Origin: Alligator mississippiensis
Lineage: Eukaryota; Chordata; Crocodylia; Alligatoridae
DNA: 64,000 nt
Direction: 5' to 3'
NCBI RefSeq assembly: GCF_030867095.1
Contig: NC_081828.1
Location: forward strand, 48,709,434 to 48,773,433
Position numbers and translations under genes: made by a program. Shown one piece after another: positions 11,551-22,589 of this stretch. Position 1 is the stretch's first letter. Every line of letters starts with the position of its first letter. The notes under the pieces were generated by a model. The model searched no databases. It was not told where the DNA came from and worked only from the letters and a program-made list of their open reading frames with translations.

Positions 11551-13761
11551 TTCAGAAGTGAAGGGTTTGAAAAGTTATGAATGTTTGAACCCAGGACATT
11601 AAACACAAAACTGTTTTGCAAATTTAACCACAGAAATGATACCTAGAATCTGCGATAATATCAGTAACTACACAGAAATATAGTCTATGCGTAGATACAT
11701 TCCGATATGGCAGTAAAGTTCAATGACAGAACTTGAACCTAAAAGAGAGTGGTACCATTGCTATTCAATTTTTATGTTCACCATGTTACTAATGAGTTTT
11801 TTTGACAGTTTATAAAATGAGGCTTGGTAAACAATTTGTTATCCATTAAATGGTATAGATCAGTAATTCTTCTGATATATGCTGTACATGATACATATAT
11901 TTAGGTCCCAGTCTGCACACTGGGCTCTTAATAAGCATCTATGAACTTCTTTAATTCAAGATGATCTTTAAATAGTGATGATCCATCCCTTCCTATGGTC
12001 TGAGAGAGCCATTTTGGTTATCTGAATAAGCTGTTTGTATCCACAAGGGATATATTTATGTATCTAAGCTCATGTGGGCCTAAGTAGAGCTGTGTAAAGC
12101 TTTTGTCATAAGCCTGGTGTGACGCTCGCAGTTTCATTTTCTCTTACCAGTCTGAAACCTCTGCTGCTGCTCTAGCTGAGGATTTCCACTGAAGCTCTTA
12201 AAACCTTTGTGCAAGTCTGGGCAAACTGTGCAGAGGGCCTGGGCTTCTTTGCGGTTGGGATGGATTCCATGCAAATCCTGGAAGCTTTAGATAAACTCTG
12301 CTTTGCCATTTAGGATATCATTCGTCCAGAGAATTGGAGAGCATATGTGGTGGGCAAGCAGCGGACAAAGTGGAATAAGGACTCTGTTTTGAGGTCAGCC
12401 TGAACCAGCAGCCTTGAGATCTGCACCTCCTCCAAAACTAGACAAGTTTATTAAAATGTGTAGCTCAGCCCCATCTGACTCTAGGTCATGTGACTCTCCT
12501 TGAACTGACACTCTCATGCTCTGCAAAGGTCTCGTTGCGACCCATGGTTCCCCGAGGGAAATGACTGATTTTCAACAACACGTTTCCATAATGTCAAAGA
12601 GTGATCAACAACACAGAATGCTTGAAGGCTGGGCAGACTTTCTTGTCCTACTCCTACCCGGCCAGGGTCTCTCTAGGCTTTTCTTGAGGTGCCCTGCCTC
12701 TGTTGGATCATTGTTTCAGCTTACAGCTAGATATATACCCCTCTCCAGCATCAGAGATTTTTTCCACACATCACCACTTTGCATCTCTCTTTTAACAGTT
12801 ACTACTATTAGCCAGGGGATAGACCCCTGTGCAGCATGGGTCCAGGAAGGTCCAACACTTTGTTACCAGACCCTGCTGCACGTGTGTGACACTTCATGGT
12901 GAAGCAGGGCCCCAAAGGTGGATGCAAGGCACTTTCCTCATCTTTTCTCTTCAGCTGAACCATAAGCATTTATTTTCAGAGTGCCAGTAGCTCTCTGTTC
13001 CAAGGACCTAGGTACCGTATCAGGATCCCTGAATGACGGCAGCCTGGAGTTCTTAGGCCTCTGGGCTGGACCAAAAATATCCTCTGAGCGGTGCAGCCAG
13101 CATGCTTATAAAAAAAAAAAAGGTTACCTGTAACTACAAGCCATTTCATTGAAAGAGTTAGAGGTCTAACTCTCAGCGGGATTCCCCGCTGTCTCTGACG
13201 GCAGCTGAATTGGGTTGTTTCTCAGGGCTGGGGAATGGCTGTAAAGGGGAGATGTTACTGCTCATTAAAAACCAGGAGATTTTATTTTAAAAAGCCCAAA
13301 GCTTAGACTTCAAAGGCTATGTCTGTTTTTAAGCCTCTCTGGATTTCCCGAGCTAAAACTGCAGAGGATCCCAAACAGGCTTTATAGGCTGGAGAAGTCA
13401 GGGGTATGGGGGTCCCTTCCTGTGGACCTCTTGGACCTCTCACCCATTGGAGATGGAGTCTATCTTGCCACCTGAACTGTTCACAACAGAAGCAGCACTA
13501 TGTCCATATAAATCAAGAACCCCTGAGCTGTCCTTTATAAACATAGGTTCATGCACTCAAACATTCAACATGTGGTGCAGCACGGTAAAAATAAAGCTGG
13601 TTTTCCCTCAGTACCAGGCTGAGAAATAGCTGCTTGCTCTTTCCGAATATGTTGCATGTTATCACTTCTAAACCTACGGATGAACAATATTGCAGAACCT
13701 GGGGTGCTGCAGGGCTACTGTGCTGTGCTTGTATTCTGGAACAGCTAGAAACTGCAGCCCC

Positions 13762-13781
13762 GGGGGGGGGGGGGGGGGGGG
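13762..13781. repeat. Poly-G run (20 bp)
   Basis: Twenty consecutive Gs follow 'actgcagcccc'. Length in such runs is unreliable in assemblies. Confidence 0.85.
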
Positions 13782-13869
13782 CGGCCTTTGTGCAGTGCAC
13801 ACATGCATGCCTGCACATGAACACACAATGCATGCAGTGAGAGACTCTCTGCCCCCAAAATCTTGCAAT

Positions 13870-13985
13870 CTGTGTAAATAGGGTAAAAGTAAGAGGGAAA
13901 CAGAGGCCCAGAGCTGAAGTGAGTTGCCCAAAGTTGTGCAGCAAGACTGTAGCAGAGGTTGGAACAGAGCCTGCCTCTCCTGCCC
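13870..13985 (-). repeat. MIR-like SINE, minus orientation
   Basis: 'gaaacagaggcccagagctg' followed by 'gagttgcccaaagttgtgca' and 'tggaacagagcctg' is the complement-strand MIR core. It is diverged but the motif order is clear. Confidence 0.5.
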
Positions 13986-14117
13986 CCCCAAGGTGCCAAG
14001 GGCACCAGACCATGCTGCTGAGCTCCGGCTGAAAACATGCAGTGTGGCGGACCAATTCAGGGCGGTCAGCCCACGGGACGAAGCACCCAGAGGCTGAGCT
14101 CCCAGTTCTAGCACTGC

Positions 14118-14165
14118 GGTGCGGTTAGCCGTGTTAATCTGAAGTCAAGTAGAAGGCAGGAAAGT
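14118..14165. repeat. Dispersed repeat motif shared with 22,408-22,446
   Basis: 'ggttagccgtgttaatctga' then 'agtcaagtagaaggcagg' recurs near 22.4 kb with few changes. It is the end of a common reptile repeat. The full element is not present here. Confidence 0.5.
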
Positions 14166-14439
14166 CATCAGCCGCTGTAACGCTACAACAGACAGCAGGA
14201 AGGTCCCTGTGCTCTGCCTCAGTTTCTCCATTAGGGAAAGCGGGGTGCTACTTGGCCAGGGCCTTTCCCAAGGGAATGTCACAGCCCTCCGAGGTTCCCG
14301 GGCGGCAGGTGACCCAGAAGCAGGGTTGGTCTCTCCCTGGTGGCTCAGCCAGTGGCACCCCCATGGCGATGCCACTTCTCCTTCGGCAGGGAGCGGCAGG
14401 CGCAGCATAGGAGCTGGATGCACAGGATGCACATCTGCT

Positions 14440-14935
14440 TCTCTCGGGGGCAGCTGGGGACGGGGAGCAGGGGAGCTGAGGCACTGGGGACAGAGCCCGG
14501 CCGCGCTGGAGCGGGCAGGCAGCGCTTGCCAACGCTGGGGGAGGGGGACTGGGATGGGAGGGCACGGGAGCGGGGCACCCACTGATCTCGCTCCCGAGCC
14601 CCCGCTGGCACAAGGGGACGCGGCGGGAATCTCTGCCCCCAGCTCTGGGGAAACTTGCGAGGGGACAGTCCAAGAAATCCTACCTCCAGCCCCTCTCCCG
14701 CTCCCGCGGGAGCCTCCAGCCCGGCCGCCGCCCCTCCGGCTCCCGCCGCAGCGCCCGACCCGCCGCCTGCTGCAGGCGCAGAAGTTTTCGGAGCGGGGAG
14801 GAAATGGTGCGCGGCGCGGGCCGGGCCGGGCGCTGGGGCTCCCGCTCCCGCTCCCTCCCCACCCCCGCTCCGCCCCGCCCCGCCCCGCTCCTACCTGGGC
14901 GGCTCGCGGCTCGCGGCGGCTGTCACACAAGAAAA
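14440..14935. promoter_or_regulatory. CpG island, candidate promoter
   Basis: CpG-dense, GC-rich sequence stands out sharply from its surroundings. It includes consecutive GC boxes (cgccccgccccgccccgc around 14,872-14,888) and no TATA box. Such islands in vertebrates usually mark promoters and first exons. Direction cannot be settled from composition; the splice-donor-like sequence at 14,895/14,894 on the minus strand favours a minus-strand transcript. Frames of 140-260 codons in both directions are expected in stop-poor GC-rich DNA and are not counted as genes. Confidence 0.6.
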
Positions 14936-15000
14936 GCGGTCTGTGCGCTCCCCTCCAGCTGGCTCACGCCCTGCATTTTTGAGGTTGAGCTCCACTGATG
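14895..15000 (-). other. Candidate non-coding first exon ending at a splice donor
   Basis: Read on the minus strand, the sequence ...GCCGCCCAG|GTAGGAGCGG has a good 5' splice site: exon ends at 14,895 and GT lies at 14,894-14,893. GC boxes follow in the presumed intron. The upstream limit is unknown; I set it at about 15,000, where the minisatellite DNA begins. I see no ATG that opens a plausible protein, so this would be a 5' UTR exon. A chance donor match in GC-rich DNA is the alternative. Confidence 0.3.
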
Positions 15001-15024
15001 TCAGACACACAACTTCCTCTGCTG

Positions 15025-15410
15025 GCTACACACACACACACACACTTGAACTCTTCAGTGCTCGCTGTCTCTCTCTCACATTTCCTCAGCCTTGAACACT
15101 GCTCATTGCGCGCACACAATTTCCTGTCTTGAGCCCTTTTCAGTGCTCTCTCTTTCCCTCTCACACTCAGTCTCCTCACTCTTGAACCCTGCTCAGTGCC
15201 CACACACATATACACATTTCCTGGCTTGAGCCCTTCTCGGTGCTCACGTGCTCTTTCTTACACACACAATTTCCTCACTCTTGAACCATTCTCAGTGCTC
15301 ACATGCACACACACACACACATTTCCTGTCTTGAACCCTTGAGCGCTCTCTTTGTCTCTCTCTCACAGACACAGCTTCCTCAGTCTTGAACCCTTCTCAG
15401 TGCTTTTGAA
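15025..15410. repeat. Minisatellite, about 8 units of 41-57 bp
   Basis: A unit containing 'ttcctcactcttgaaccctt' followed by 'ctcagtgctcac' and a CA- or CT-rich spacer recurs with 'ttgaac' or 'ttgagc' near 15,045, 15,091, 15,132, 15,181, 15,224, 15,281, 15,330 and 15,385. Length variation lies mostly in the CA/CT spacers. A separate CA run lies at about 15,480-15,500 and a short CAT run near 15,620. Confidence 0.75.
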
Positions 15411-15659
15411 ACACCCAAACAGGCACACGCCGCCACACAGGCAGGCACACTTAAGGTACCCACTTAGATAAACACAAGCACGCACACACACACACACGCA
15501 CAAGTCTACCACCACGCACGCTGCAAGGACCCGCACTGCAATGCACATGTGTTCTGTCATGCAACAGACAGGCATGGGTGGATCTAGACTCTTGGAAGGG
15601 CGGTGGAGATGGGAAGGTGCATCATCATCATCATCACTATGTGTTTTTCTCCAGTTCAA

Positions 15660-16435
15660 AAAAAACTAGAAGCTTTGCTCATAGCGAGGAGCCTAGGGCT
15701 GGGTTATTCAGTTTAAGATTGAAGCAAAAACAAATATAACCTAATTGAATGAGTTAAAAGTCTGCAGGTCTGTGACATTGGAATTTCATGACCAGGAGCA
15801 GGAAACAGCCAGCAGAATTGGAGAAGAGAGGCTAGTTTGACTGGTGGGACATCAAGACCATTAAAAAGAAGAGAGGGTCATTGACACCCACAGAATGAAG
15901 AGTTCAGAAGGGGTCAGGTAGACTTTAATGAGCCATGAAGTCAAGTGAGTCCCTCAGCACAGCTTGACTAGAAATGTTCCTGCCACTGGTTGGTTTTAAA
16001 CTTGAGTGGAGCAGGAATCAAAGGGGGGGGGGGGCGGGGAAGATTCACCACTTATTCCTCCCCCCCATCCACCCCTGCACACAGGTACACAAACTATCTA
16101 CCTTCACACACTACAGGAAAGCAGATACACAGCATACTTGCATATCACTGCACACAAACCTATTACCTACATGCAGTACAGATAAGGAGACATTGCCACT
16201 CACACAGCACAGTGCTGATATGCATACTTCCCATGTGTACCACAGGAAAAGACACCACTATCACATACATACCCAAATATACTGTCCACTGAAACTACAG
16301 TCAAAGACACACCACTTCTGAGAGACTACCACTCACTTGGTTCCATGGGGTTATACAGCAACCTCACAAAAAAGGTGTACACACAAGACTGTGCTGTCAC
16401 ATACTGACCCACATTCTGTATACCCTGGTACAAAT
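15660..16435. other. No gene recognised; CA-rich non-coding sequence
   Basis: Includes a G12 run at 16,023-16,034 and a loosely repeated 'cacacagcatac/cacagtac' texture. No exon or RNA gene seen. Confidence 0.45.
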
Positions 16436-16438
16436 ACA

Positions 16439-16709
16439 CAGTGGGCATGTCTACATGTGCACCTGACTGCACAGTTGTTACTGCACAGTACATTTAGTAC
16501 TTGCTAAAGCAAATACTAAATGATTTGCTTTAGCAAATACTGCCATTACTGCGCAGTCCCGGTGGTGCATGAGTCGTTTCTGACTCTACTGCACAGTAGC
16601 AACGAGCTACTGTGCAGTTGTGTTGGCATCACAGTTCATGCCCACTGATGCTATGTTGCCATATTTCATCACTACGGTGACATAGCATCTTGTGTAGATG
16701 CACCCAGTG
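16439..16709. mobile_element. MITE, family B copy 1
   Basis: The ends are inverted: the left reads CAGTGGGCATGTCTACATG and the right, reverse-complemented, reads CACTGGGTGCATCTACACAA. The interior holds two hairpins (TTGCTAAAGCAAAT / ATTTGCTTTAGCAA and ACTGCACAGTAGC / GCTACTGTGCAGT). The same ends recur near 48.7, 49.5, 59.0, 59.5 and 63.9 kb. No transposase. Confidence 0.65.
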
Positions 16710-16714
16710 TCTCA

Positions 16715-19590
16715 CACACATTCCTATGAACACAGATATGTGCACATGCTATAGGAAAAGATGCATCACTTGGGCAGAGGTACGCAGACCCTAAAACCTG
16801 GAAGCAGCTGCCCTGGCTAAGGCACTGTGTTAACAGAACAACTTGGGAAAAAAACAACCTAGGGGTGAAGGATTCTAGTAGCTCACAAGGATGAAAGAGA
16901 ATAACGTGTGTGTGGTCAGTCTTATCAGCTGGCATGGGGACTTAATGCAAGTATTCCAGACTGTGTGGCTGTGCGGTTCAGGCCTCTTTTGCTTTAAACA
17001 TAGAGAATCTGAAAATGGATCTGAGTTTGAACTAACAAGCAATGACTGTGGCTTTGCAAAGGGAAATGTAACAGCAGCTGCAAACAGTTCTTACCCACCT
17101 CCAGCTTTGGGAACTGCTACTCATTTGAGAGCGAGAGAAAGAGAGAGAGAGAGAGAGAGGAGGAATGCTGGTTGGAAGACTGAGGTGATTGGGAAAGTAG
17201 GAAAAGGTCTCATCTTTCTGTCTGACCTTAAACAGGACTTTGTTTTTGCAGCTGCAGTATTATGGATGCAAAGAATCAGAAATGTGATTTTGTCCCATAG
17301 ATTAACTCCTTTTGGTTTATTTATTTATTTGTTGAGATTTATATTCCACTGTATCCAGGTTTGTGGATACAATCAATGCTTAGATGTGCAAATGGCATTA
17401 ATTATTGCTGCAAGTCATTACTGATGCAACACTGTGCCTGATGTTCCTGACAACTAGAACTTATAGGTGCAAATGGTATTTGGGAATTTAGTGTGGGATC
17501 CTTAACTTGTACATTCCCAAGAGGTTGGGAAGGGCCCTCACTTCACCTCCACTGACAGTGCAGCACCCCTAATGCTGGCTTGCAGTATCAGCCCAGCACT
17601 GCATAAGAATCCACAACTTCTGGTCTTGTGGCTAGAGTTCTATCATGCAAAAACACAGAGCAGCCTCTGAATAACCTTGGGCTGTTTAGTCTGTATGCTT
17701 CTGGGAATTCAGCTACACAAGGAGCATCATGTACCCTACGGAGCATACTTGCCTACTTGGTGGGTTATGGAGCACTCCATTTTCATCTTCATCACAGTCA
17801 CCATGTACCTAATCTAGTACACTTACAGGCCCTGCTACATGTTCAAATTAAAGCACTAACTTTATAGCTGGTTGGCTCTTTTTATAGCTGAATAGTCATT
17901 TTTATCTTGTGATAATTACTTTTCACATGTGGCTGGTCTAAAATTATTGCATGATTAATAAGTTAATTTCATAATATATGTAACCTGTAGCAGAGGCAGA
18001 GACACCAATGACTTGTCTCTTATTGCCACTGGGAATTCAGACTTTTTATTTTAGTTAAGAATCCATATAAACATGCCTCTCAAAGTAGTTAGCAGGTACT
18101 CATATTATAAGCAGAGTGGATATTACTGGTGTCTCTACTGATTGGAAAGCTATGCAGTTATCAGGAACTCTGTAAGTGCAGGTTAATAGCTGCCACAGGG
18201 TTCTGCCTTTATACTGAGAACATCAGGGGTGCTGTAATGGAAATGTCTTGTAGTGCCATTTAGCCCCGAGTTTGATCTCCAACAGCTGCTGATTGTAGAT
18301 GTTCCCCACACCTAAATCACGCCCCCCCTCCCCGCAGTCCTGCACCAAGGCAAATGTTTCTTTCTGATCCCTACTGGGCTGCTGACCTGGCTTTTGCTCA
18401 TGAGTGATTGATAGAGGCTGTGACTTTTATCCCAGTGAGTTCCACTGCAGATTGTCAGATGGCTTTTAGATTTATAACGACAAGCAAAAAGCAACATTTC
18501 CAAACCAGAATCTTCTGACCAAAACCCCAACCCCCACTACAACCCCATCAGTCATATCCATAGGTCAGCCCTGATTCTTCCTCCCTCTCCCAAATGTGGG
18601 CTCTGCAGCATGGTCCAATGCTCAGGTTTGGGTTATCTGAAATGAAGGATCATGGTGGGGGTATTCTAAAGCACGGACAATGCCTGTTCTCTCTACTCAG
18701 AGTGCTCTAGCCCAGGAGTTGCTCCTGGCCGACTGGTTTTTTAAACTGCCTAAGCTATTTGTTTCACTAGTATCCTCTGGTGCTGGGCCTTCCCCTCTGC
18801 TCACATGTACAGACTGTGCTTTTCAGCCACATTGCAAAATGTTTTAAGCCCCAGGGCAGTACTGAACAGTACTACAGCATGGTATGGTAATAGCCATCCC
18901 ATGATTTAGCAGATACCAAGTAACCTCTGTTACAGTTTGCTTGCTCATGTCCAGCCCCTGTCATGTATGCCAGAAATAAGAAAGTGAAGTCTGAAAACTG
19001 ACTGACCCTCTAAAAGAAATGTATTTGCTGAACTGGAAAATACTGGTCATAGTGCAGGAATCTGCATGAATTGCTATGAGCTTTGTGATGCAAAAATTTA
19101 GACCAGATGAACATTATTGTTTGGCGTTTGTGCAGGACAAGGGGTTCCTGGTCCACACTGTGGTTTTTCTGGTGATACCACAGTACAAATGTTCAATAAT
19201 GATAAGAACTGGGCAGAAAAAGGTCATAGTGTTTCATGGATGATCTCAATATTTCAGAAATTTGGATTAATTTCTATTTGGAGTGAAAACTAAAGATTGT
19301 GACACTTGACAAAAATGATCATCTCTCGGTCTGGCTGCTCAGCAGGCACAGAGGCTGAATGCCACAAGGGGCCTGGTAACTGGTCCCTACTGGGTCGATT
19401 GGAACCATCTGTCAGCATGAATGGTCTGAGCAAAACATTTAAACTCTGATGAAGTTCTAGGTATCTAAATCAGCAATTTGTGTATATACACAAAGAGCTT
19501 ATTTGGGATTTTTCTAACTGGCTTTTCTGGTTTTCAAATCTAAGAAGTCTCCTTTTGCTTTTATTCTGAGCAAAGGAGCCCATTTTTTAC
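16715..19590. other. No gene recognised
   Basis: Mostly unclassified non-coding sequence. A GA microsatellite lies at about 17,129-17,160. A 177-codon open frame at 16,891-17,424 crosses that microsatellite, has no recognisable domain and is not called a gene. Confidence 0.45.
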
Positions 19591-19595
19591 ATTTA

Positions 19596-20798
19596 TGAGA
19601 ATTGAATGACAGCCAGCATGGCTTCGTTGCAGGCAGGTCTTGTTTTACCAATCTCATCTCCTTCTATGTATACCTAGACTTCCAAAAGGCCTTTGATTTG
19701 GTATCCCATAATGTTCTCATGGGAAAATTGGACGATTGCGGGCTTAACTCAGATACAGTCAGGTGGGTAAGAAGCTGGCTGTGGGGTAGGACCCAGAGAG
19801 TTCTTGTGAACAGAAGTGGCCAGTCATGTCCCTCAGAGGTCTGTGCTTGGTCCAATGCTTTTCAACATCTTTATCAATGATTTGGATGTGGGGGTGAAGA
19901 GCTCACTGGCCAATTTTGTGGACAACACCCAGTTATGGGGGAGTGTGGTCACGCTTGAAGATAGACTGCAGATACAGGCAGGCCTAGACAGGCTGGCAAG
20001 TTGGGTGGATCAGAACCAGATGAAGTTCAACACTGAGAACTGTAAAGTGCTCTATCTGGGGACAAACAATCCCCAACATACTTACAGGCTGGATGGCACC
20101 AAACTGAATAGCACCATGACTGAAAGGGACCTAAGGGTAATAATAGACCATAGTATGAATATGAATCATCAGTGCAATGCTGTAGCCAGCACGGCAAACA
20201 ATACTCTGGCATGCATCAACTGATGCATCTCAAGCAAAACCAAGGAAGTGATTCTGCTGCTTCACTCAGCATCGGTGAGACCGCAGCTGGAGTACTGTGT
20301 CCAGTTCTGGGTGCTGCACTTCAACAAGGATGTGGAAAAGCTTGAGCGAGCCCAAAGAAGAGCCACCCGTATGATTAGAGACTAGCAAGGCAAGGAAAGG
20401 CTGAGGGGCTTGAGTCTCTTCAGCCTAAAAAAGAGAAGGCTGAGCAGGAACTTGGTAGCAGCTTAATGCTACATCAGGGGAGTACATCAAGGGCTCGGTG
20501 AGCAACTGTTCACCAGGGCACACTTGGGGAAAACTAGGAGTAATGGCCACAAACTCCTGGAAGACCATTTCAGGATTAACACTAGGAAAAGCTTCTTCAC
20601 AGTCAGGGTGTCCAGACTGTGGAATAAACTCCCTCCAGAGGTGGTGCAATCACCTACCCTGGAAATCTTCAAGAGGAGACTGGATGGTCACCTTGCTGGG
20701 GTCACCTGACCCTAGTTGTCTTTCCTGCCTAGTGCAGGGGGGCTGGACCCAATGATGTTGCGAGGTCCCTTCCAGCCCTTTACAATCTATGAATCTAT
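19596..20798 (+). mobile_element. CR1 LINE, truncated copy with internal deletion
   Basis: The copy starts in the RT fingers/palm ('DSQHGFVAGRSCFTNL') and runs to the CR1 tail 'acaatctatgaatctataat'. About 20 codons normally between 'SFYDQ' and 'YLDFQKAFD' are missing. Several frameshifts and stops are present, and the catalytic box has decayed to FVDN. Confidence 0.85.
19602..20223 (+). pseudogene. CR1 reverse transcriptase remnant
   Basis: Two overlapping frames (19,602-19,880 and 19,816-20,223) together cover RT domains 2-7. Recognisable segments are YLDFQKAFDLVSHNVL, SVLGPMLFNIFINDLD and ERDLRVIIDHSMNMNHQCNA. The palm motif reads FVDNT where active CR1 has FADDT, so the aspartate pair is broken. 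A frameshift separates the two frames near 19,830 and a TGA stops the second. C-terminal CR1 sequence continues, disrupted, to about 20,710. Confidence 0.8.
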
Positions 20799-20799
20799 A

Positions 20800-21178
20800 A
20801 TACACACTTTTTCTCTGTTTTGGAACAGAACTCCTGCAGCTTCAACTAAGTGCCTGTGACCGTTACCCATTTCCTCTTCCTGCACCCTGGTTCAGTCATT
20901 GGCAGCAATGTGCCAAGCCAAGAAAGAGAAAACAAATACAAACTAAGAAGAGGATGGAGGTGCTGCGAATAATGTGGGAGAAGGGATATGAAGAAAAAGG
21001 AAAGAGCATGAAAATAGAGAGAGGCATGGAAGGAAATACAGGAACATTGGCACAGTTACACTGGTAAAGCTCAGCCCATCCAGATCAGTATTTGTCTTGC
21101 AAGAGAGGCCAGGGGTGTACACTTTCATAGATGGAGTAGGTGGGCATATGTGTGCAATACCATACCATAGTGGTGGAG
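20800..21178. other. No gene recognised
   Basis: A short purine-rich non-coding stretch between two CR1 copies. Confidence 0.45.
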
Positions 21179-21930
21179 ATCATAGGATCATAGGAAAGTG
21201 GGGTTGGAAGGGACCTTATAAAGCCATCTAGTCCAGCTCCCTGCTCAAGACAGGATCATCCCTGACTAAATCATCCCAGCCTAGTACTAGTCTGTCACTA
21301 GGCAGACCTGGGTAACCTGCTTTTGAAAATTCCCAGGGATGGAGGTTCCACAACTTCTGTAGGTAGCCTGTTCCACTGCCTGATCACCAGGGATCCTGGT
21401 TTTCTCTGATTTAAAAAAAATCCCCAATTTTGGATTTAAAAAAGTAATCCACAATCCACATTTTTCCACGATTCAAATGAAACACCACTATAAATATATA
21501 TCTGTAAATTAGTGACATGTCATTTGAATCACAGAAAAATGTGGATTTTTGGTTACTTTTTAAAATCTGAAAATTGGGGATTTTTTTAAATCAGAGAAAA
21601 CCAGGATTCCTGCTGATCACCCTCAGAGTCAGAAATTTCCTCCTAATCACCAACCTACATTTCCCTTGCTAAAGCTTGAGGCCTTTGCTGCTAGTCCTAT
21701 CCCCTATAGCTGCAGAAAAAAGCACATTTCCATCCTCTCTATAATCACCCTTCAGGTATTTGAAGACTGTTATCAACTCCCTCTTTAGTCTTCTCTTCTC
21801 CAGGCTAAATAACCCTAGTTCTTTCAGTCTGACCTCATAAATCTTGTCTCCCAGGCCCCTGGTCATTTCTGTTGCCCTGTGTGGGACACTTTCCAAACTG
21901 TCCACATCCTTCTTGAAGTGTGGGACTCCT
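21179..21930 (-). mobile_element. CR1 LINE 3' fragment, minus, split by a MITE
   Basis: The plus strand starts with the complement of a CR1 tail ('gatcataggatcataggaaa' followed by 'gttggaagggacctt'), and the complement of CR1 coding sequence follows up to about 21,930. A 225-bp hAT MITE interrupts it at 21,388-21,612. Without the MITE, the two halves would join directly at the duplicated CTGATCAC. Remaining frames are short and broken. Confidence 0.8.
21388..21612. mobile_element. Palindromic hAT-type MITE with 8-bp duplication
   Basis: The left end CAGGGATCCTGGTTTTCTCT and right end AGAGAAAACCAGGATTCCTG are inverted repeats. Complementarity extends inward through ATTTAAAAAAAATCCCCAAT to a short AT-rich centre, so almost the whole element can fold on itself. 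Flanks are a perfect 8-bp direct repeat CTGATCAC (21,380-21,387 and 21,613-21,620), the hAT hallmark. No transposase. Confidence 0.9.
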
Positions 21931-22407
21931 GTTAATACAACCCAGGATGCTGTTCTTTCCTATTCCTTTCTCCTCCCCCACCCAACAGCTAGGGATCCAT
22001 TTGTGCCCTAAAGCAGCTGAACTATTAGTCCTGAACATTGTATACCACTAGTTAGAATAATAGATACTGGCCTCTTCCATACCAGACTCTTTTGAACCTT
22101 CCTAACTTATTTACAGTATAATTTGCTAAGCATTGGTGATGTGAATTGTGCTTCACAGGACCCAATAAACATAAAAAATAAGTAGGCCATTTTGACTTGC
22201 ATCAAAAAGATCACATGGTAGGGAGTTTCTATTCTGCAGAAAATAATACTTCTTTTTGCCTGCTTTATATTTTTCTGCCTGTTAATTTTTCTGTGTCTCC
22301 CCTTGGCTTTGTGTTATGAGGAAGGCTGCAAAGAAACCTCCAGCTGGGATATACCTTAGATTGTCAACTCCTGCCCTCTCTTGTAGCTTGTTTCCTTTCC
22401 AACCTAG

Positions 22408-22446
22408 GAGAGGTGGTTAGCCATGTTAGTCTGAAGTCAGGTAGAA
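22408..22446. repeat. Dispersed repeat motif shared with 14,118-14,165
   Basis: 'ggttagccatgttagtctga' followed by 'agtcaggtagaaggcaggg' is nearly the same as at 14.1 kb. It is the end of a common reptile repeat. Confidence 0.5.
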
Positions 22447-22472
22447 GGCAGGGCAGGATGGCATCTTAGAGT

Positions 22473-22585
22473 AGTGGTTCCCAAACTGTGGGCCACAACC
22501 CCAAATGTAGTTGCAACATCAGTGGATGGGGTCGGGGGGGGGGGGGGTAGGGGGCTGTGGACTGGGAGTGAAGGGCCATGCTGAG
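22473..22585. repeat. hAT-type MITE left end with G14 run
   Basis: The sequence 'agtggttcccaaactgtggg' followed by 'ccacaacccc' is a standard hAT MITE left end (CAGTGGTTCCCAAACTGTGG-type). The right end is not visible; a G14 run lies at 22,534-22,547. Confidence 0.5.
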
Positions 22586-22589
22586 TAAT

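Larger units (their letters stand above)
10155..13085. other. No gene recognised; two small repeats inside
   Basis: Mostly unclassified non-coding sequence. A dispersed-repeat fragment (10,838-10,925) and a GC-rich segment (11,278-11,550) are listed separately. A poly-A stretch lies near 13,110. No splice-bounded exon with convincing coding character was found. Confidence 0.45.

Noticed and set aside
12315..12403. Open stretch after 'ttgccatttag' reading DIIRPENWRAYVVGKQ and onward
   Set aside because: Looks protein-like for about 29 residues but runs into TGA with no donor or poly(A) signal in a sensible place; not called an exon.
13549..14114. 168- and 146-codon minus-strand frames
   Set aside because: They run through the G20 tract and a MIR fragment and show no family resemblance.
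14145..15095. 261- and 257-codon frames on opposite strands in the CpG island
   Set aside because: The minus frame opens from a non-ATG codon and both are Pro/Arg/Ala/Gly-rich, as expected of CpG-island DNA. Only a non-coding first exon is considered.
15025..15410. Regular repeats that might suggest a CRISPR array
   Set aside because: Units are contiguous and degenerate with CA/CT spacers in a vertebrate context: a minisatellite.
16891..17424. 177-codon plus-strand frame
   Set aside because: Crosses a GA microsatellite and has no recognisable domain or splice support.
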